Shown piece by piece: positions 47,441-59,282 of a stretch of 64,000 bases of DNA; positions within the stretch are counted from its first letter, which is position 1, and each line of letters begins with the position of its first letter. Source of the stretch: Diplocarpon mali (lineage: Eukaryota; Ascomycota; Leotiomycetes; Helotiales; Drepanopezizaceae). The DNA lies in assembly GCA_024741835.1 (NCBI GenBank), contig JAENRP010000178.1, forward strand, positions 25,613-89,612, read 5' to 3'. The position numbers and the translations under genes are program-made. Under the pieces are notes generated by a model, which saw only the letters and a list, made by a program, of their open reading frames with translations, had not been told where the DNA came from and did no database searches.

Positions 47441-48740
47441 TTCAAAGAAAATTCGAAGACAATTTTAAGTAATCCTAAGTATATATGCCCTAACTAACTT
47501 AAGAGGCGTCTTCGCTAAAGAAAATCCAGGCTTTATATAAAATTCGACTGATAATTTAAGAATTTCTTTAATATAGCTGTATTCGATTATCAAGCTTCTC
47601 TAAGGTAGCAACTCACTTATTTAACTTAAGGGAAGCTGGATTTAGGTATTCAAAGTTCGCATGCTAGTTTTTACCTTTTAAAGCCTATTGATTTTTAAAT
47701 TAAAGGGAGCGATAAGTTTCTTAAAGAAGGCCTTTGATTAAGGTTTCTAAATATTAGATGTAGAGTTTAAAAAACTAGGCTTTAAGTTCCTTGATTTTTA
47801 AGGCAGATTTCACTCTTAGGCCGGGACCGCAAGTGAAGGGAATTATTACTAGATTTCTCTTTGCCTCCTTTATAACTTCTAAAGCCTTTGAGTGTTCTTA
47901 AACCAAGCTCTTAAGGTCTTTAGTATAAGAGGGAGTAGGGGATTTTTCTTATTCTATAGCATTAATAGTTCTTTTATTAAGATCTGATTTTAAAGCAAAG
48001 GCCGAAAACTCCTTAAATAAGGCAAAGGTTATAAGGTCTTATTTATTAATCTTAAAATTCTTAATGATCTTATTGCAAAGGCCAATAGGTAATCTGAGTA
48101 AGAAAAGGCGGCCTCTTTCAACTTCGCTAAGTATTTTCTAATCGATCAAAGTATTCGACACTTAAGTAAAGGTCCGATAGTAGTTTTTAAGTTCCTTAGG
48201 AGTACGAGTAATAAGAATAAACTCCTTTAGAAAGGCCAGAGTATTGCGAATCTGCTATTTATCAAATTCCCGAAATTCAGCTTTAAGAGCTTTAATAAAT
48301 AGTTCCTAGGACTTGCGAAGCTTCTACTTAAGTAGAGATTTGATAATATCTTTGCTAGTTTAGTTGCAATAGTAGGAAAGTCGATTAATTATCTTATTAT
48401 ATCTAATGCCGAAATTATAATAAGTCTCCTTATATTATTTAAGGAAATCAATAATATTAGCTTTAGTAAAATAAGGAGCGCTAAGGGAACTAAGGAGGGG
48501 AAAATGATTAGTGATAGCTTTAAAGGCGGCTATTATCGCTTTATTCGTTTTAATAAGAAGGGAGTTAGGTCGAATATAGGGCCTAAGGTATTCTAAGGAG
48601 TTTTCAAAATCCGAGTCAATCTTAGAGTGACTAGGGCGAGCTTAAAAAGATTTAGGCAAAGGGTCGGAAGGAGGTTTAAAATTGATATTTTTAGTATTTT
48701 TAGGTATTGATATTAAAAAAGCAGGTGCAGTTATTAAAAG
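47441..48740 (-). pseudogene. B3 gag-like gene, RIP-degraded
   Basis: Minus-strand reading parallels B1 gag through its whole length and likewise ends before the Cys-rich segment found in B2. Palindrome copy 47811-47835 sits at the same codon as in B1 (4202) and B2 (20639). Two independent gag-only copies make this a defined non-autonomous subfamily rather than a one-off deletion. Confidence 0.72.
47811..47835. repeat. 25-bp palindrome copy (B3 gag, in frame)
   Basis: CACTCTTAGGCC...GCAAGTG; same codon position as in B1 and B2. Confidence 0.82.
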
Positions 48741-49422
48741 GGAAGGTATCGAAGGAGAAGGCGAAGAACTCGAGTTATATAAAATTGCATTTTTATATTC
48801 CTACTCGCAGGCCTAGCCTAAGAGTGAAAATCCGGCTTTTATAGAAAGTTTATTTATACTTTGCTAAGACTTCTTTAATAGGTATAAAGCAATAAATAAA
48901 GGTATTGCAATTATTAGCAGTAAGAAAAGGTTTATTAAATCAAAGACTAATTTCTATAATAAAGTTTTTAAGAAAGATTCATCTTAGCTTTTAAGATAAT
49001 TCCTATTAGTTCTTAAAATAAAGGGGTCTTTAGAGATGATTTTAAAGCAGTTTTCAAAGTCCTATTAAGTAGAAGCGGCTGAAGTATCCGATTTAGCTTT
49101 TTAAGAAAGCTGAGGAGACTCTTCCGATTAGAGCTTTCGTTTAGTATTATATAAATACTTAAAACTGCTTTTGTTTAAAGTAGCTATTATAACTAATCAA
49201 ACTTCTTTATATTAGAAAGGCTGGAAATCCGATAATTGTACCGATAAGCTGATAATTCAAGCTTATCGGATTAGAGGTAGGTAGGAGAGGCGGAATAAGG
49301 GCCGAAATAGGAAAATCTAAGGTTATTAATAGTAGAGAGTAGCAATCGATAGTTCCAAATAACTGAGTAATTGCAAGGTTGATAATAGAGGAATGACAAC
49401 TAATAGTTATAAATAACTGAAT
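48741..49422 (-). other. B3 leader, part next to gag
   Basis: Aligns with B1 2640-3320. No gene; the open frame 49207-49455 (- strand) runs into the F2 LTR and is spurious. Palindrome at 48802-48826. Confidence 0.6.
48802..48826. repeat. 25-bp palindrome copy (B3 leader)
   Basis: TACTCGCAGGCC...AGAGTG. Confidence 0.8.
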
Positions 49423-49427
49423 GATTA
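49423..49427. repeat. Target-site duplication of F2 (left)
   Basis: GATTA, repeated at 57000-57004. Confidence 0.9.
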
Positions 49428-49625
49428 TGTCGTGCAGAATGGGCGGAGTCTCCACTTATTCTGGAGACCTTCCATATGACTCCTGCTAAGTCATAGACTC
49501 TCCCTTTTCTTTCCGAAGTCTCCTTACTATATATATACTAGATAATAATATAATTAATCATCTTCTCTTACTTCTGCGAGCCTCCTAAGCGACCTAATAA
49601 AGGCCCTCCAGCTAACCGCACTATA
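49428..49625 (+). repeat. F2 5' LTR
   Basis: 198 bp, begins TGTCGTGCAGAAT; counterpart of 9812-10009. Confidence 0.92.
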
Positions 49626-49805
49626 GTTATAAGCCCTATAAGCATTTTAATATGCTTTCTCTTTGTATGCAACCGGCTGGAGGGCCCTTTAAGCTCCTAA
49701 CCGACTTTTCGAGTATTTATAATAACTCGAAGGACCTTTATTTTCAATTAATAAATCTCCATTTTTCAATCGAACCTTATTTGCAAATTTCATTTATATA
49801 CCTAA

Positions 49806-51015
49806 CCTTTTTACTAGACTTCATTTAATATATCTGACTTTTTAAGCATCTCTAAGCCTTGCCTTAATACTTCTGCCTCTTAGGTGAAGTAGTTTAGTAA
49901 ATATATATTCTTTACTAAGCTTTATAATATTACCATTTTTGCCAATCTGAGACTCCTATTTAAGTCAATTATAGAGACCGAGCCTTAAGCTCCCTTTATA
50001 TAGGAGCTTAAGGAACTAGAAATAGCTAACCTCTGCGTAGTATATACGAGGTTATATAAAGAGTATATAGCGACTCTATCCGAACAGATTTACGCCCGCT
50101 TTCCCTTAGGAGACTTATCAAAGGCTCCTCCTCTATAGGCTTTATATAAAGACATTAAGGATAAATATAAAATCCTAATAAAGGAGTACTATATTTGTAA
50201 GGAGACTTAGAAGACCTAATGCAAATACTATAAACTACTCTTAGAATAGGTCTTTAAGACTATTGATAAAACGCTCTTAGCTTCTGCGATAGCTTAAGTA
50301 TAAATCCAAGCTAAGAAGCTCTCTTCCTTAATACCTAATAGAGATACTCCTATAACTAGAACTACTGCTAACGACCTGTATTCTATTTTAATAAACTAGC
50401 AACTCTTACTCTAAGGCCTAGTATCCATTTTAAAGCGTAATATTGCGCCTTCTAATAAGGCTATTCAGTCTTAGATAAGGCTTTAGTATCGCAATATACT
50501 ATATTAAGGTAAGACTAAGAGAACTAATACTTAATAGTAGATCCAAGAGTAGCAAGAGGTATACCGCCTAGTAGAATAATACAATTTCCTTAAAATTAAA
50601 GGGAGATTAAGAGTTATTGATTTTTTAGACTTAATTGCAATAAAGATTAATCCGAGTTAGGCGACTCGCTTAAAGGAGGAAATTATTACTAATAAGTAGA
50701 TAGGAATCCTATATAAGCACGACCTAATATAGCTAAGCCGCGCCTTAGCAGGCATTGAATCTAATAGAGCGATTGATAATAAAGGGCTAGCAGTTTTTAC
50801 TACTTAAGAGTCTCTCTTAGATGCTAAAACCCCTTCGCAGGCTCTAGTAAGCAGCTCCTGAAATCGCTTTACAAGCTCTAAAAGGGAGATTAGGCCTAAG
50901 TGCCCTTATAGAGGCTTTAAAAATCACTATTAGAAGCCCTAGGACTGTCGGAAACTGTTGTATGCTATAGATAGGCGCAAGGAAAATATAAAGGTTCTTC
51001 CCTTGCAAGAGGAGG
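49806..51015 (+). pseudogene. F2 copia gag remnant
   Basis: Same blocks as F1 gag (DIKDKYKILIKEYYICKET and LLASAIA). Stops differ partly in position from F1, which shows independent mutation of the two copies. Confidence 0.82.
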
Positions 51016-54000
51016 TCTTATAAATACAAAAGGCATTAAACGCAGGAGACTAGTTCAAGGGTCTTTAAGTATAGCTTAAAGAGAATAATATTACAGTAAT
51101 AGCAATTGACAAATTTAAGGGAAAGGCTTTAGCCTTTAGGGAGGATAGTTTAAGTAATAAAAGGGAGAACTTACCAGTCTTTATAGTAATGGATCCCTTT
51201 GCTTTTAACGCTTTTGAAGAATCGTTTAACGTCTACTACCTCTCTAAGCTAGAATGCTACCTGCTCTCCTTAAGTACGCTCTTTAATAATTGCGCGGCCA
51301 CTTATATTATTAATTCGAAGGATTTACTTATTATAGGCACTTTCAAGCCTTTTAGCAACTTGTAGCAATATATTAAAGTAGGTACCTTAAGACTCCTAAT
51401 TATTAGGAGAGGTAATAGATATATAGCAGACTCTCTTTTATAGTATAACGGCTCTCCTATAGGGATAACGCTTTGCAACGTTGCTATTATAAAGGAGTTT
51501 ACTATTAATATCATCTTAGAGAGGCTCCTTGCGGATAAGGGTTTTTAGTACTTTAGAGTAGACCTTACTTTGCGCTCTAGGAGTATTAGAGATTCTGTAA
51601 AGCGAGCTTAGTTAGAGCGTTACCATAATCTTATTTTCTTTAAATATAAGCCTATTAACTATTTAGATCTTCTAAATATGCTTTAATATAACTTCTCTAC
51701 TTTAATAGTATTCTCTATAGCTAAGACGACGCTTTATAATAGGTTTTAGTCTAGCTATGCACCTATTAAGGTATAGGATAATAACGCGTATACTTAGTAC
51801 CTTTGCGCTAGCTACTTAGGTGCAGAGGCTCTTTAAGCGCTAGTCAAGTGCGCCAGGGGAGTAAAGATCAAGGGAATATAAAGGCTAGAGTACCTTATAT
51901 GCGCAGTAGCGTCTGTTAGGTAAGTTATTTCTTACGCTACCTTTGAAAACCGATCTTTAAGGCCCTTCTTCAAGATCTCCTAGGATCTCTTTAACTTTCT
52001 AAATAACTTATATAACAGTTGCTTATAGGTTCTTTTAATTAAGGACGAGTATAGCGGTATACTCTAGATGTTCCTACTAAGATCGAAGGGCAGAGACGTA
52101 GTTATAGAGGTCCTCTAGGCCTTTGAAGCACAGGTGAAACGCTAATATAGGCTTTCTATTTGCAAAATTAGGCAAGATAATAATACTTTAGTGATCTCCT
52201 TAAGGGAAGACTCTCTTACAGAGTACTAGAGATAAGTAAAAGAGGAGAAAATCGATTTAGAGCTTACTCCTACTTATATATACTAATCAAATAGAGGCGC
52301 GGAGCGAGTAGGAAGGGAGTTGATTAAATGCTCTATTAAAATAAGGATCTACGCCAGGCTTCTAATAAGCCTTTGGCCAAAGGTTGTAAAGGCTGCTATA
52401 TACCTTTATAACATCTCCTTACTTGCTAAGAAGAAGATGATCTTATTAAGCGAGGCTCTCTATAGTTAGTTTAAGTAGTATTTTCGATTCTATAAGCTGC
52501 TGCTTATTAAGCAGATGACGGCGAGCTTAAAGCCTAACTAGAGTCGCATTTATATATATAGCGCTTATATATACCCTTTAATTAAGGAGAGGGAGGCAGG
52601 GAGGGACCGCTGAACCTTTAAAATTGAACTAAGAGGGCACTTAGGTTACTTAGTTGGATATATTACCTTTAATGTTTATAAAATCTAGGTTCCTATACTC
52701 TAGTAAGTAATAACGACTTATAATATCGAATTCGATAAGTCTCTCTTCTATAGTCCAAAAGCTAAGCGCGCAAACCCTATATTACGCTAGGAACTTAAGA
52801 CAACCCTCTAATTGATTAAAGAGGGAGAGGGAGCTTAAGACGCTAAGTTCGAAGGCATTTTCGAGGAATCAGAGCTTATCGCAAGGCCGAATGTAATCGC
52901 TATAGAAAAAGCCGCTATATAAGAAGAGCCTGCATTATAGACTAACGCTACTTTATAGCCTTTAACTAATAATATAGAAGGCTTTAACTTAAATCCAAAT
53001 TCTCTAAGAGACCCGCTTAGAAACTCAAGGGTAGAAGCAAGCGAACTAGAAGCCACTTCGCCAGTCTTTAAGAAGGTAAATGGCAACTAAAGCTTAGGGG
53101 TGATGATTCCCTATAAAGGCCCTATTAAAGAAGGAACTATAGACGACTCTAAGGGAATCTTTAAAAATAAGTTCTATAGGGCGATCGGCAGATCTTTAGC
53201 TGCTATTCTACATAGGAATAGAGATGGCTTAAAGGCTCTAAGATAGAGTCTTTAGTTATAAAGGCAGGCCTTAGTAAACTCTAGTAGAAGGCTAGAGGTA
53301 CTACTACTAAGATTTAAGAGGAGCTTTAATAGTCTTATAAGAAGCGACCTAGTAAAAGGAGTAGGCCTTAATAATATAATACCTCAAGTTGTAATACTAG
53401 CTTAGAGACTATAGGCTTAAGAGACAGAGCCACCTAGACTCTTAAAGGAACCTTTAGTAATAATAAAAATAGAAGAGGAGACCTATAGAGAAAAGCGCAA
53501 GGAGGAACTCCCTCTTCTTAAGTAAAAGAGGATAAGACACTTAAGCGTTAAGCAATAGGAGACTTCAAAAGTATATGCTACTACTTTAGAGTATATGCTC
53601 TTTTAAAGTAATATTGATTTACCCTGCTCCTTATATACGCAAGAGTTTATATCAACCTTCTAGGCGAACGAATAAATAAGGGAAGATAAGAAGGACTATT
53701 TGATAGTTTATACAATTATTAAAGCTATAGTTAATAGTTAGGTAAAGGACAGAGCGTAGTCTCCTAACCGCCTATAGTACTAAGGCTCTTTGCCAAAGCC
53801 TCCGAAAGGATGGCTAGACTTAGAAAAGCACCCTTTTAGCAAACGATTTAAGGAAGGAGGGCGCTAGGAGATTAGGAATTTAAAATCTCAGAGTTGCTAG
53901 AGAATTATACAAAGGGATTACTTAAAACTCTTGCTAATACTATTGAAATGGATTTTTACCTATAAGGTTAATAGCTCTAGCAAGCTTCTAAAGTGCCGAT

Positions 54001-55340
54001 CATAGCTAATTGTACAAGGGGATCTCTAAGACAAAGCTTCAATTTTCTCAACCTACGCAGCTACGCTTGCAGCAAGGTCTTTTAAAGTACTAATAGCGCT
54101 TGCCGTATACTTTAATATAGAAGTAAAGCAGTTTGATATTATTAATGCGTTTATTAACGCTCCTAAAGACCTAAGGAGTGCTCTAGTCATATGCTTCCTA
54201 TTAGATGGCTTTAAGCGCCTTAGTATAGTAGTAGAACTGGACTGCGCGCTCTATAGGCTAAAAGACTCTTTGGTGCTATAGTATAGGAACTTCGCAGGAA
54301 CGCTTAAGGGCCTTTAACTTAAGCTACTAAGTAAAGAGCCTTATATTTTCATAACAAAGGATTATATAATCTTTATAGCATTTTATATTAATAATATTCA
54401 AGTGTTATATAAGGCCTTTAACTTAGATTAGGCGACTTGTCTAATTGAAGACCTAAAGAGGGCGTATAAGCTTACTATTATAGGAGATATCTCCTAGTTC
54501 CTTAAAGTAAGGATTATTTAAGATAGGAAGGTAAAGAGGATCTCCTTAGTTTATAATACTTATATTAAGAAGATCGTTTAAAAGTTTAGAGCTAATATAA
54601 GGAGAGTGCCTAATACTCTACTACTAAAGAAGGAGTTTATTAAGAACTTAGGGCAAGCTTCCTTAGAAAAGGTAAAGGAGTACTAAGAGAAAATAGGCTC
54701 TATTCTCTATATAGCAATTATAATACGCTTAGACGTTGCATTTGCAGCCTCCTAACTATCTTTCTTCTTAACTAATCTAAGCTTTAAGTACCTCTTAGCC
54801 GCGGACTAGACGCTTTAATACCTATATAGTATACGCTTCTTAGGAATTGCCTATAGCTTTAAGGCTAAGGAATACCAATTGGTTGCATCTTTAGATGCTT
54901 CTTTTAGAGATGATTAAGAGACCTGCAGATCCTCCTAGGGATACGTCTTCTTCTTATTTAAAGGACCGATTATTTAAAAAGCGAATCGCTAAGCAACTAT
55001 TACGCTCTCCTCTACTAAAGTAGAACTCTATAGTATAGTTTCTATTGCAAAGGAGATAATAGCTATAAAACGCCTCTTTAAAGAGATTTGCATAGACTCC
55101 TTCTTTAAATGGAATATATATTATAATAACTAATAGACAATTCAGCTAATTATTATAGAGAACGAGAAGATTAAGACAAGCCTTTGATATATCGAAATTA
55201 GCAATATATAAATCCGCTAGGAGTACTAGAGAGGAAGCTTCTAGATAATCTACCTTCTTATTAAAGAGATGTACGCAAATAGGCTTATTAAGAACCTAGA
55301 CCGCCAGAAGTTTAAAAGCTTTGTTTATTTATTAAACCTC
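51016..55340 (+). pseudogene. F2 copia pol remnant: protease, integrase, RT, RNase H
   Basis: Collinear with F1 pol. Integrase block IDLELTPTYIY with CSIKIRIYARL nearby; RT with YINN at 54384-54395, the same double Asp loss as F1. RNase H to about 55330. The shared loss in two copies suggests that the master was already mutated or that RIP hits the same bases. The open frames 51302-51514 and 52835-53086 (- strand) are shadows. Confidence 0.9.
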
Positions 55341-55344
55341 TAGA

Positions 55345-56801
55345 GCTTTTAAACAATTGTTTAGCAACTTGCACTTGCTAGCAAGTAGTCACTTATTACT
55401 AAGAGACTTGTACTTATAAGCTCCTACTCTCTTATAGTTACATTTATTTGTTTTCTCTTATAAAGCGCATTATAAAAGCTTCTCCTTTTCTAAAAATATA
55501 AAAATAGGTAATATTCCTAAGCTGCTATTATAAGGCGCGACCCTCTCTCAGATTCTCTTAGCTAGGGCCAGGAGCTGAGACGCTATAGCTAAGAGCTCTG
55601 TATAGATCTCCTCTTAAGAGAGGCCTACCGGTACTCCCTTGGCTAAAGGCCTGCTGGCAAATACACTAGCGAAGGCAGGAGGTACGGCGGGGGTAATAGG
55701 AGCGAGGGCGCTAGGGGCGGCGGCGAGGATAGGCGTAGTAATAGCAGGGGCTAGGGAGATAAATAGGGAGACTATAGCAGCAGCTGCGATAGTAAAGGCA
55801 AAGGGGACAAGAGCGGCGGCGGCGGTAATAAGGGCGAACGGGTCTAAGCCAAAGGGGCTAGGAGCAAATAGGAATAGTACGCTAGGAGTAGGGGAGGCAG
55901 CAGTACTATTACTCGTAAGAGTAGCAGGCCCTCTTAGCACTAGGGTTTAATCGCTTCTATCTTTTAAAATCAGCTTAGAACTTAATAAGACTTAATAAGA
56001 TATACTATAGAAGCTTTAAAGCGTACCTTTTACTATATTTAGCAGTAGCGCCACCTCCTCTTTAAAAGCACCGCAGGCGCAGGCTGATATAACAGCCTCT
56101 TAAGAGGCGAGGAGAGGTCCGCTGGCCTGCTAGCAGCTATTGCTTAATACTATATAATAAACGCAACGCGTACCAAAGGTACTATTAAAGCATTAACAAT
56201 TGAAATTGCTAGTACTCCTACATATAATGCAATATACATACGCGTTATCGCGCTTTATTATAGGCTTAGGCATACGGCGCGCAGCAGGGGTAGGGCTCTT
56301 AAGTGGCGGCGGCAGCGGCAGGGACAGCGGCAGCAGCTTATTACCTAGCAGGCGCTAGGAGGACTAAGATAGGGTTCCTACTCCTATAGGAGCGCTAGCA
56401 ACCTAGCGCAAAGTTAGTATAACGCAAGGTATAGGGACTTTAAGGGTCTTACTTTGCAAGGGCGGCTAGGGCTATAATAAGCGGGAGTTCCTTCTATATT
56501 TAAAAATTATTAGTATAAAGACGATATTTTTAAATGATAAAGGAGGGTTATTTTTAAAAGAAGGGAAGGAGAACCTTTGCAATAGAAATACTCTATAGGA
56601 AGCCTAATAGAGCACTAGCATAGAATTGCAAAGATTCTTAAGCGCGCTTATTGCCTATAGCAACCCTTCTTATTCTAAAAGGAACGACCTTTAAAGGGGC
56701 GGTATATGAGATAGAGCCTCTTTTCCTTACAATTGCTATTCTTTCTTTTGTTTTATCTATATAGCTAAGCGATTCTAAGAGCATCGCCTAACTAGGGGGT
56801 G
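55345..56801 (+). other. F2 3' region with GC-rich Ala-coding island
   Basis: Matches F1 15730-17209. The island at 55639-55950 is still an open + frame of 103 codons (Ala/Gly/Arg-rich), and its mirror is open on the minus strand too; F1 has stops in one of the two. A second GCGGC patch lies at 56296-56335. Confidence 0.6.
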
Positions 56802-56999
56802 TATTATATAGAATAGGCAGAGTCTCCACTTATTCTAAAGACCCTTTATATAACTCCTGCTGAGTTATAGACTCTCCCTTTTCTTTCCAAAGTCTCCTTA
56901 CCATATATATACTAGATAATAATACAATTAATCATCTTCTCCTACTTCTGCGAGCCTCTTGAGCGACCCAATGAAGGCCCTCCAGCCGACCGCACCACA
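56802..56999 (+). repeat. F2 3' LTR
   Basis: 198 bp, begins TATTATATAGAAT, ends CCGCACCACA: the least mutated LTR 3' end in the family, which defines the true CA terminus. Confidence 0.93.
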
Positions 57000-57004
57000 G
57001 ATTA

Positions 57005-57120
57005 TTATCTTAAGAGGGGTTTTCGAAGGGTTGATCTCTTATTTGCGAACTAAGAGAATCAAGAGGAGAAGTCGTATAAAGACGAAATCTCAAAGGAATC
57101 GTCCCTGCGTAGGTCACTAA
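57005..57120 (-). other. B3 leader, part next to 5' LTR
   Basis: Contains the conserved post-LTR block (minus strand TTAGTGACCTACGCAGGGAC), best preserved here of the three B elements. Confidence 0.65.
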
Positions 57121-57367
57121 TATAAGACAGAAGGGAGATAATATAAGAATAGGCCTAAGAGAAGACCTAAAAACAAAAGGGAGGAAGCACTATAAGCGGG
57201 CTCTCCGAAGACGAGAACTAGGACAATTCACTAGTTAAGGGTAGAATAGGTAGTTGGTATTGCGCGCTATCTCTAAGTATAATAGTAGTCCTATATATAC
57301 CCCTTTCTTGGTCCTCATCTAACCATGTGACCTATATCACAAGATCCTCCACTTCCAGGTCTCTACA
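57121..57367 (-). repeat. B3 5' LTR
   Basis: 247 bp; on the minus strand begins TGTAGAGACCTGGAAGTGG. TSD ATAG at 57368-57371. Confidence 0.9.
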
Positions 57368-57371
57368 ATAG

Positions 57372-58983
57372 GCCTAGTTATAAGTTTTGCAGCTCCTTAG
57401 TATAGTTCTCAAATTAGGTTAAGATCGGTTTCCTCCTTTAATAGTCTTCTTATTAGAATAGGTTAAATATCAGCCGAAACCACCTCTTTAGGAATCTGCT
57501 ACTTCTCTCTTTAGTCTTATAATTAGCTCGAATGGCCTCTACTAGGTCGGTAAACTTAAAGTTCTTATTTTATAAGTACTAATAGTAGTAGGTTAAGGCT
57601 GAGTCTTATAGCATAGAAGGAAACGCTTTATACTATATACTCTAGTCTATAAAGGCTCTTTAGCATAAATCGGCAAATATATAGAGCTTCTTATTAAGGT
57701 GATCTTTACCGCTTAAGTACTGAGTTTCCTTAGTATACATCTTACTCAGATTTATAAGAGTTTTAGCCTAATCTAAAGTCAAAGGTTCTATAATATACTA
57801 AGATAGTTAAGCGTCGCTCTAGTTAAGGTTTAGAAGCGCTTTTAAACCCTTCCTTATAGCAAAGGGTGGTAATAATCCGTCTTTTAATTAGATCAGCGGC
57901 ATTAGTATTAGATTCAGGATTTCTAAGTATTGCATAACTAAGGTTCGTCTTAACTAAAGTTAATAAGGTATTCTTTTAAAGTTGTATCATTTAATTGTTT
58001 ATCTTAAAGTATCCGCTTTATATAAGTTGTCTTATAAAGTATTATTATTATATCTAAGGTATCCTTGCTAAAGCGAATCTTAGCGTAGTATCTCTTATTT
58101 AGCTATAGTAACCCTTTGAGTAGGTGGCTTGCTTATTTGTATAGATTTGGCAAATTCTAAAGTAGACCTTATTCCATATCTCAAAGATTAGGCTATAACT
58201 GAGTTTAGTACTTCTTAAGTCTATGATTTAAGCTAGTCTTCTAGCCACTTGTTTCCTTCTTAGTATACTATATCGAAAAGTGCCTAGCCGATCGAAACGC
58301 CCTTCCCTTGCTAAATATATACTCTATAGTACCGAAGGTCGTCCCTTAGGCGTTGTTGAACGTCCTTATCTAGCGATTTAAAGTCACTAACTATCTAATC
58401 TTAGAACTCCTCTTAAAAGTCCTTAGCAAGGTATAACCCTCTCCTTTTACTATCTTATAATATCTTCCGGAAGTTCTCTATATAAAGGTCTTTTAGTTTA
58501 AGGGCTTCTTCGTTAAGTTAATCCTCCTAAAGTCTTATATCCCTTTCGAGGTCTCTTAGTGTCTAGGGTTGCCTTAGATTAAGCGGCATTAATAGTCCCC
58601 TTTTGATTATTTCCTAATATTGTCTAAATATTGCTCTACGCCTTAATAAGGTCCGAAAGAAGTCTAATGTAGTCGTATTTTATATATTATTATACTATTG
58701 TCTAATTATAGTCGAGATACTAATTGCACTCTAGTTTTGCCTTAATTATAATGCATAATAGAACGTAAGTAGAAGAGGATAGTATCTACCTTTAAAGTAA
58801 TAACTCTGGCTTAATTTGCGTACCTTTCGCCTTTTCCCCTTTAGTAGTAACTGATATTACTTTGTATATTTAGGTTGGTATTTAGGGTAAGCCGGAAATA
58901 CAATTAAGTACTCTTTAAATTAAGAAAGAATTCTTCAGTTTAATAACCTTGCTATCTATGGTAAAGGTACTACTACTAATTAG
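57372..58983 (-). pseudogene. C gag remnant, N-terminal and central part
   Basis: Minus strand from the 5' LTR. The clearest part is near the B3 junction: MYTKETQYLSGKDHLNKKLY, IFADLC, AFPSMLQDSALTYYY, TDLVEAIRANYKTKERSS, as in fungal copia Gag proteins. Upstream, to about 58900, the frame is less certain. Joins 46141-46905 across B3. Confidence 0.78.
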
Positions 58984-59282
58984 TATAGGTTCTATACTAG
59001 TAATCGATATTTATATAAATATAGTTAAGTACTTATTATTAAAAAGAATCTATTATAATATCTATCTCTTTTTATATAACTGAGATAGTACCTTTATACC
59101 TATAAACGTCCTCCCTCCTATAGTCCCTTTTAGCTATATATGAATATCCTTCTAAAGTCCTCCGGCTGAATAGCCGTCCGAAATATATATAAAACCCCTT
59201 ATATCGCATATGGTACAGCTGTGTGGGATGACCCTAGGAACGAGGGCAGCTTGCCTCTTGCACAGGAATCTGCGTACTAACA
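58984..59282 (-). repeat. C 5' LTR
   Basis: 299 bp; + strand ends GCGTACTAACA, keeping the CA end that the other copy lost. Followed by TSD AGTAT (59283-59287). Confidence 0.9.

Larger units (their letters stand above)
49428..56999 (+). mobile_element. Element F2: second full-length copia of the F family
   Basis: 7,572 bp, 198-bp LTRs, TSD GATTA. Collinear with F1 along its whole length. Being inside B3, which is inside C, it is one of the youngest insertions here, yet is RIP-degraded to a similar degree. Confidence 0.93.
46910..57367 (-). mobile_element. Element B3: second gag-only B element, inverted, hosting copia F2
   Basis: LTRs 46910-47156 and 57121-57367 (247 bp each), TSD ATAG. Without F2 it is about 2.9 kb, like B1, with the same gag and leader. 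F2 sits in its leader (TSD GATTA). Palindrome copies at 47380, 47811 and 48802 match positions in B1 and B2. Confidence 0.9.
17999..59282 (-). mobile_element. Element C: Ty1/copia retrotransposon on the minus strand, blown up by three nested insertions
   Basis: Two 299-bp LTRs 41 kb apart (17999-18297 and 58984-59282), same orientation and same length, flanked by AGTAT. Removing B2, E and B3 leaves about 8.0 kb. Read from the right: 5' LTR, gag (58983-57372 and 46905-46150), protease/integrase/RT (46140-43624), RNase H (36595-35780), a long 3' region, 3' LTR. The domain texts match typical fungal copia polyproteins. Confidence 0.9.
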
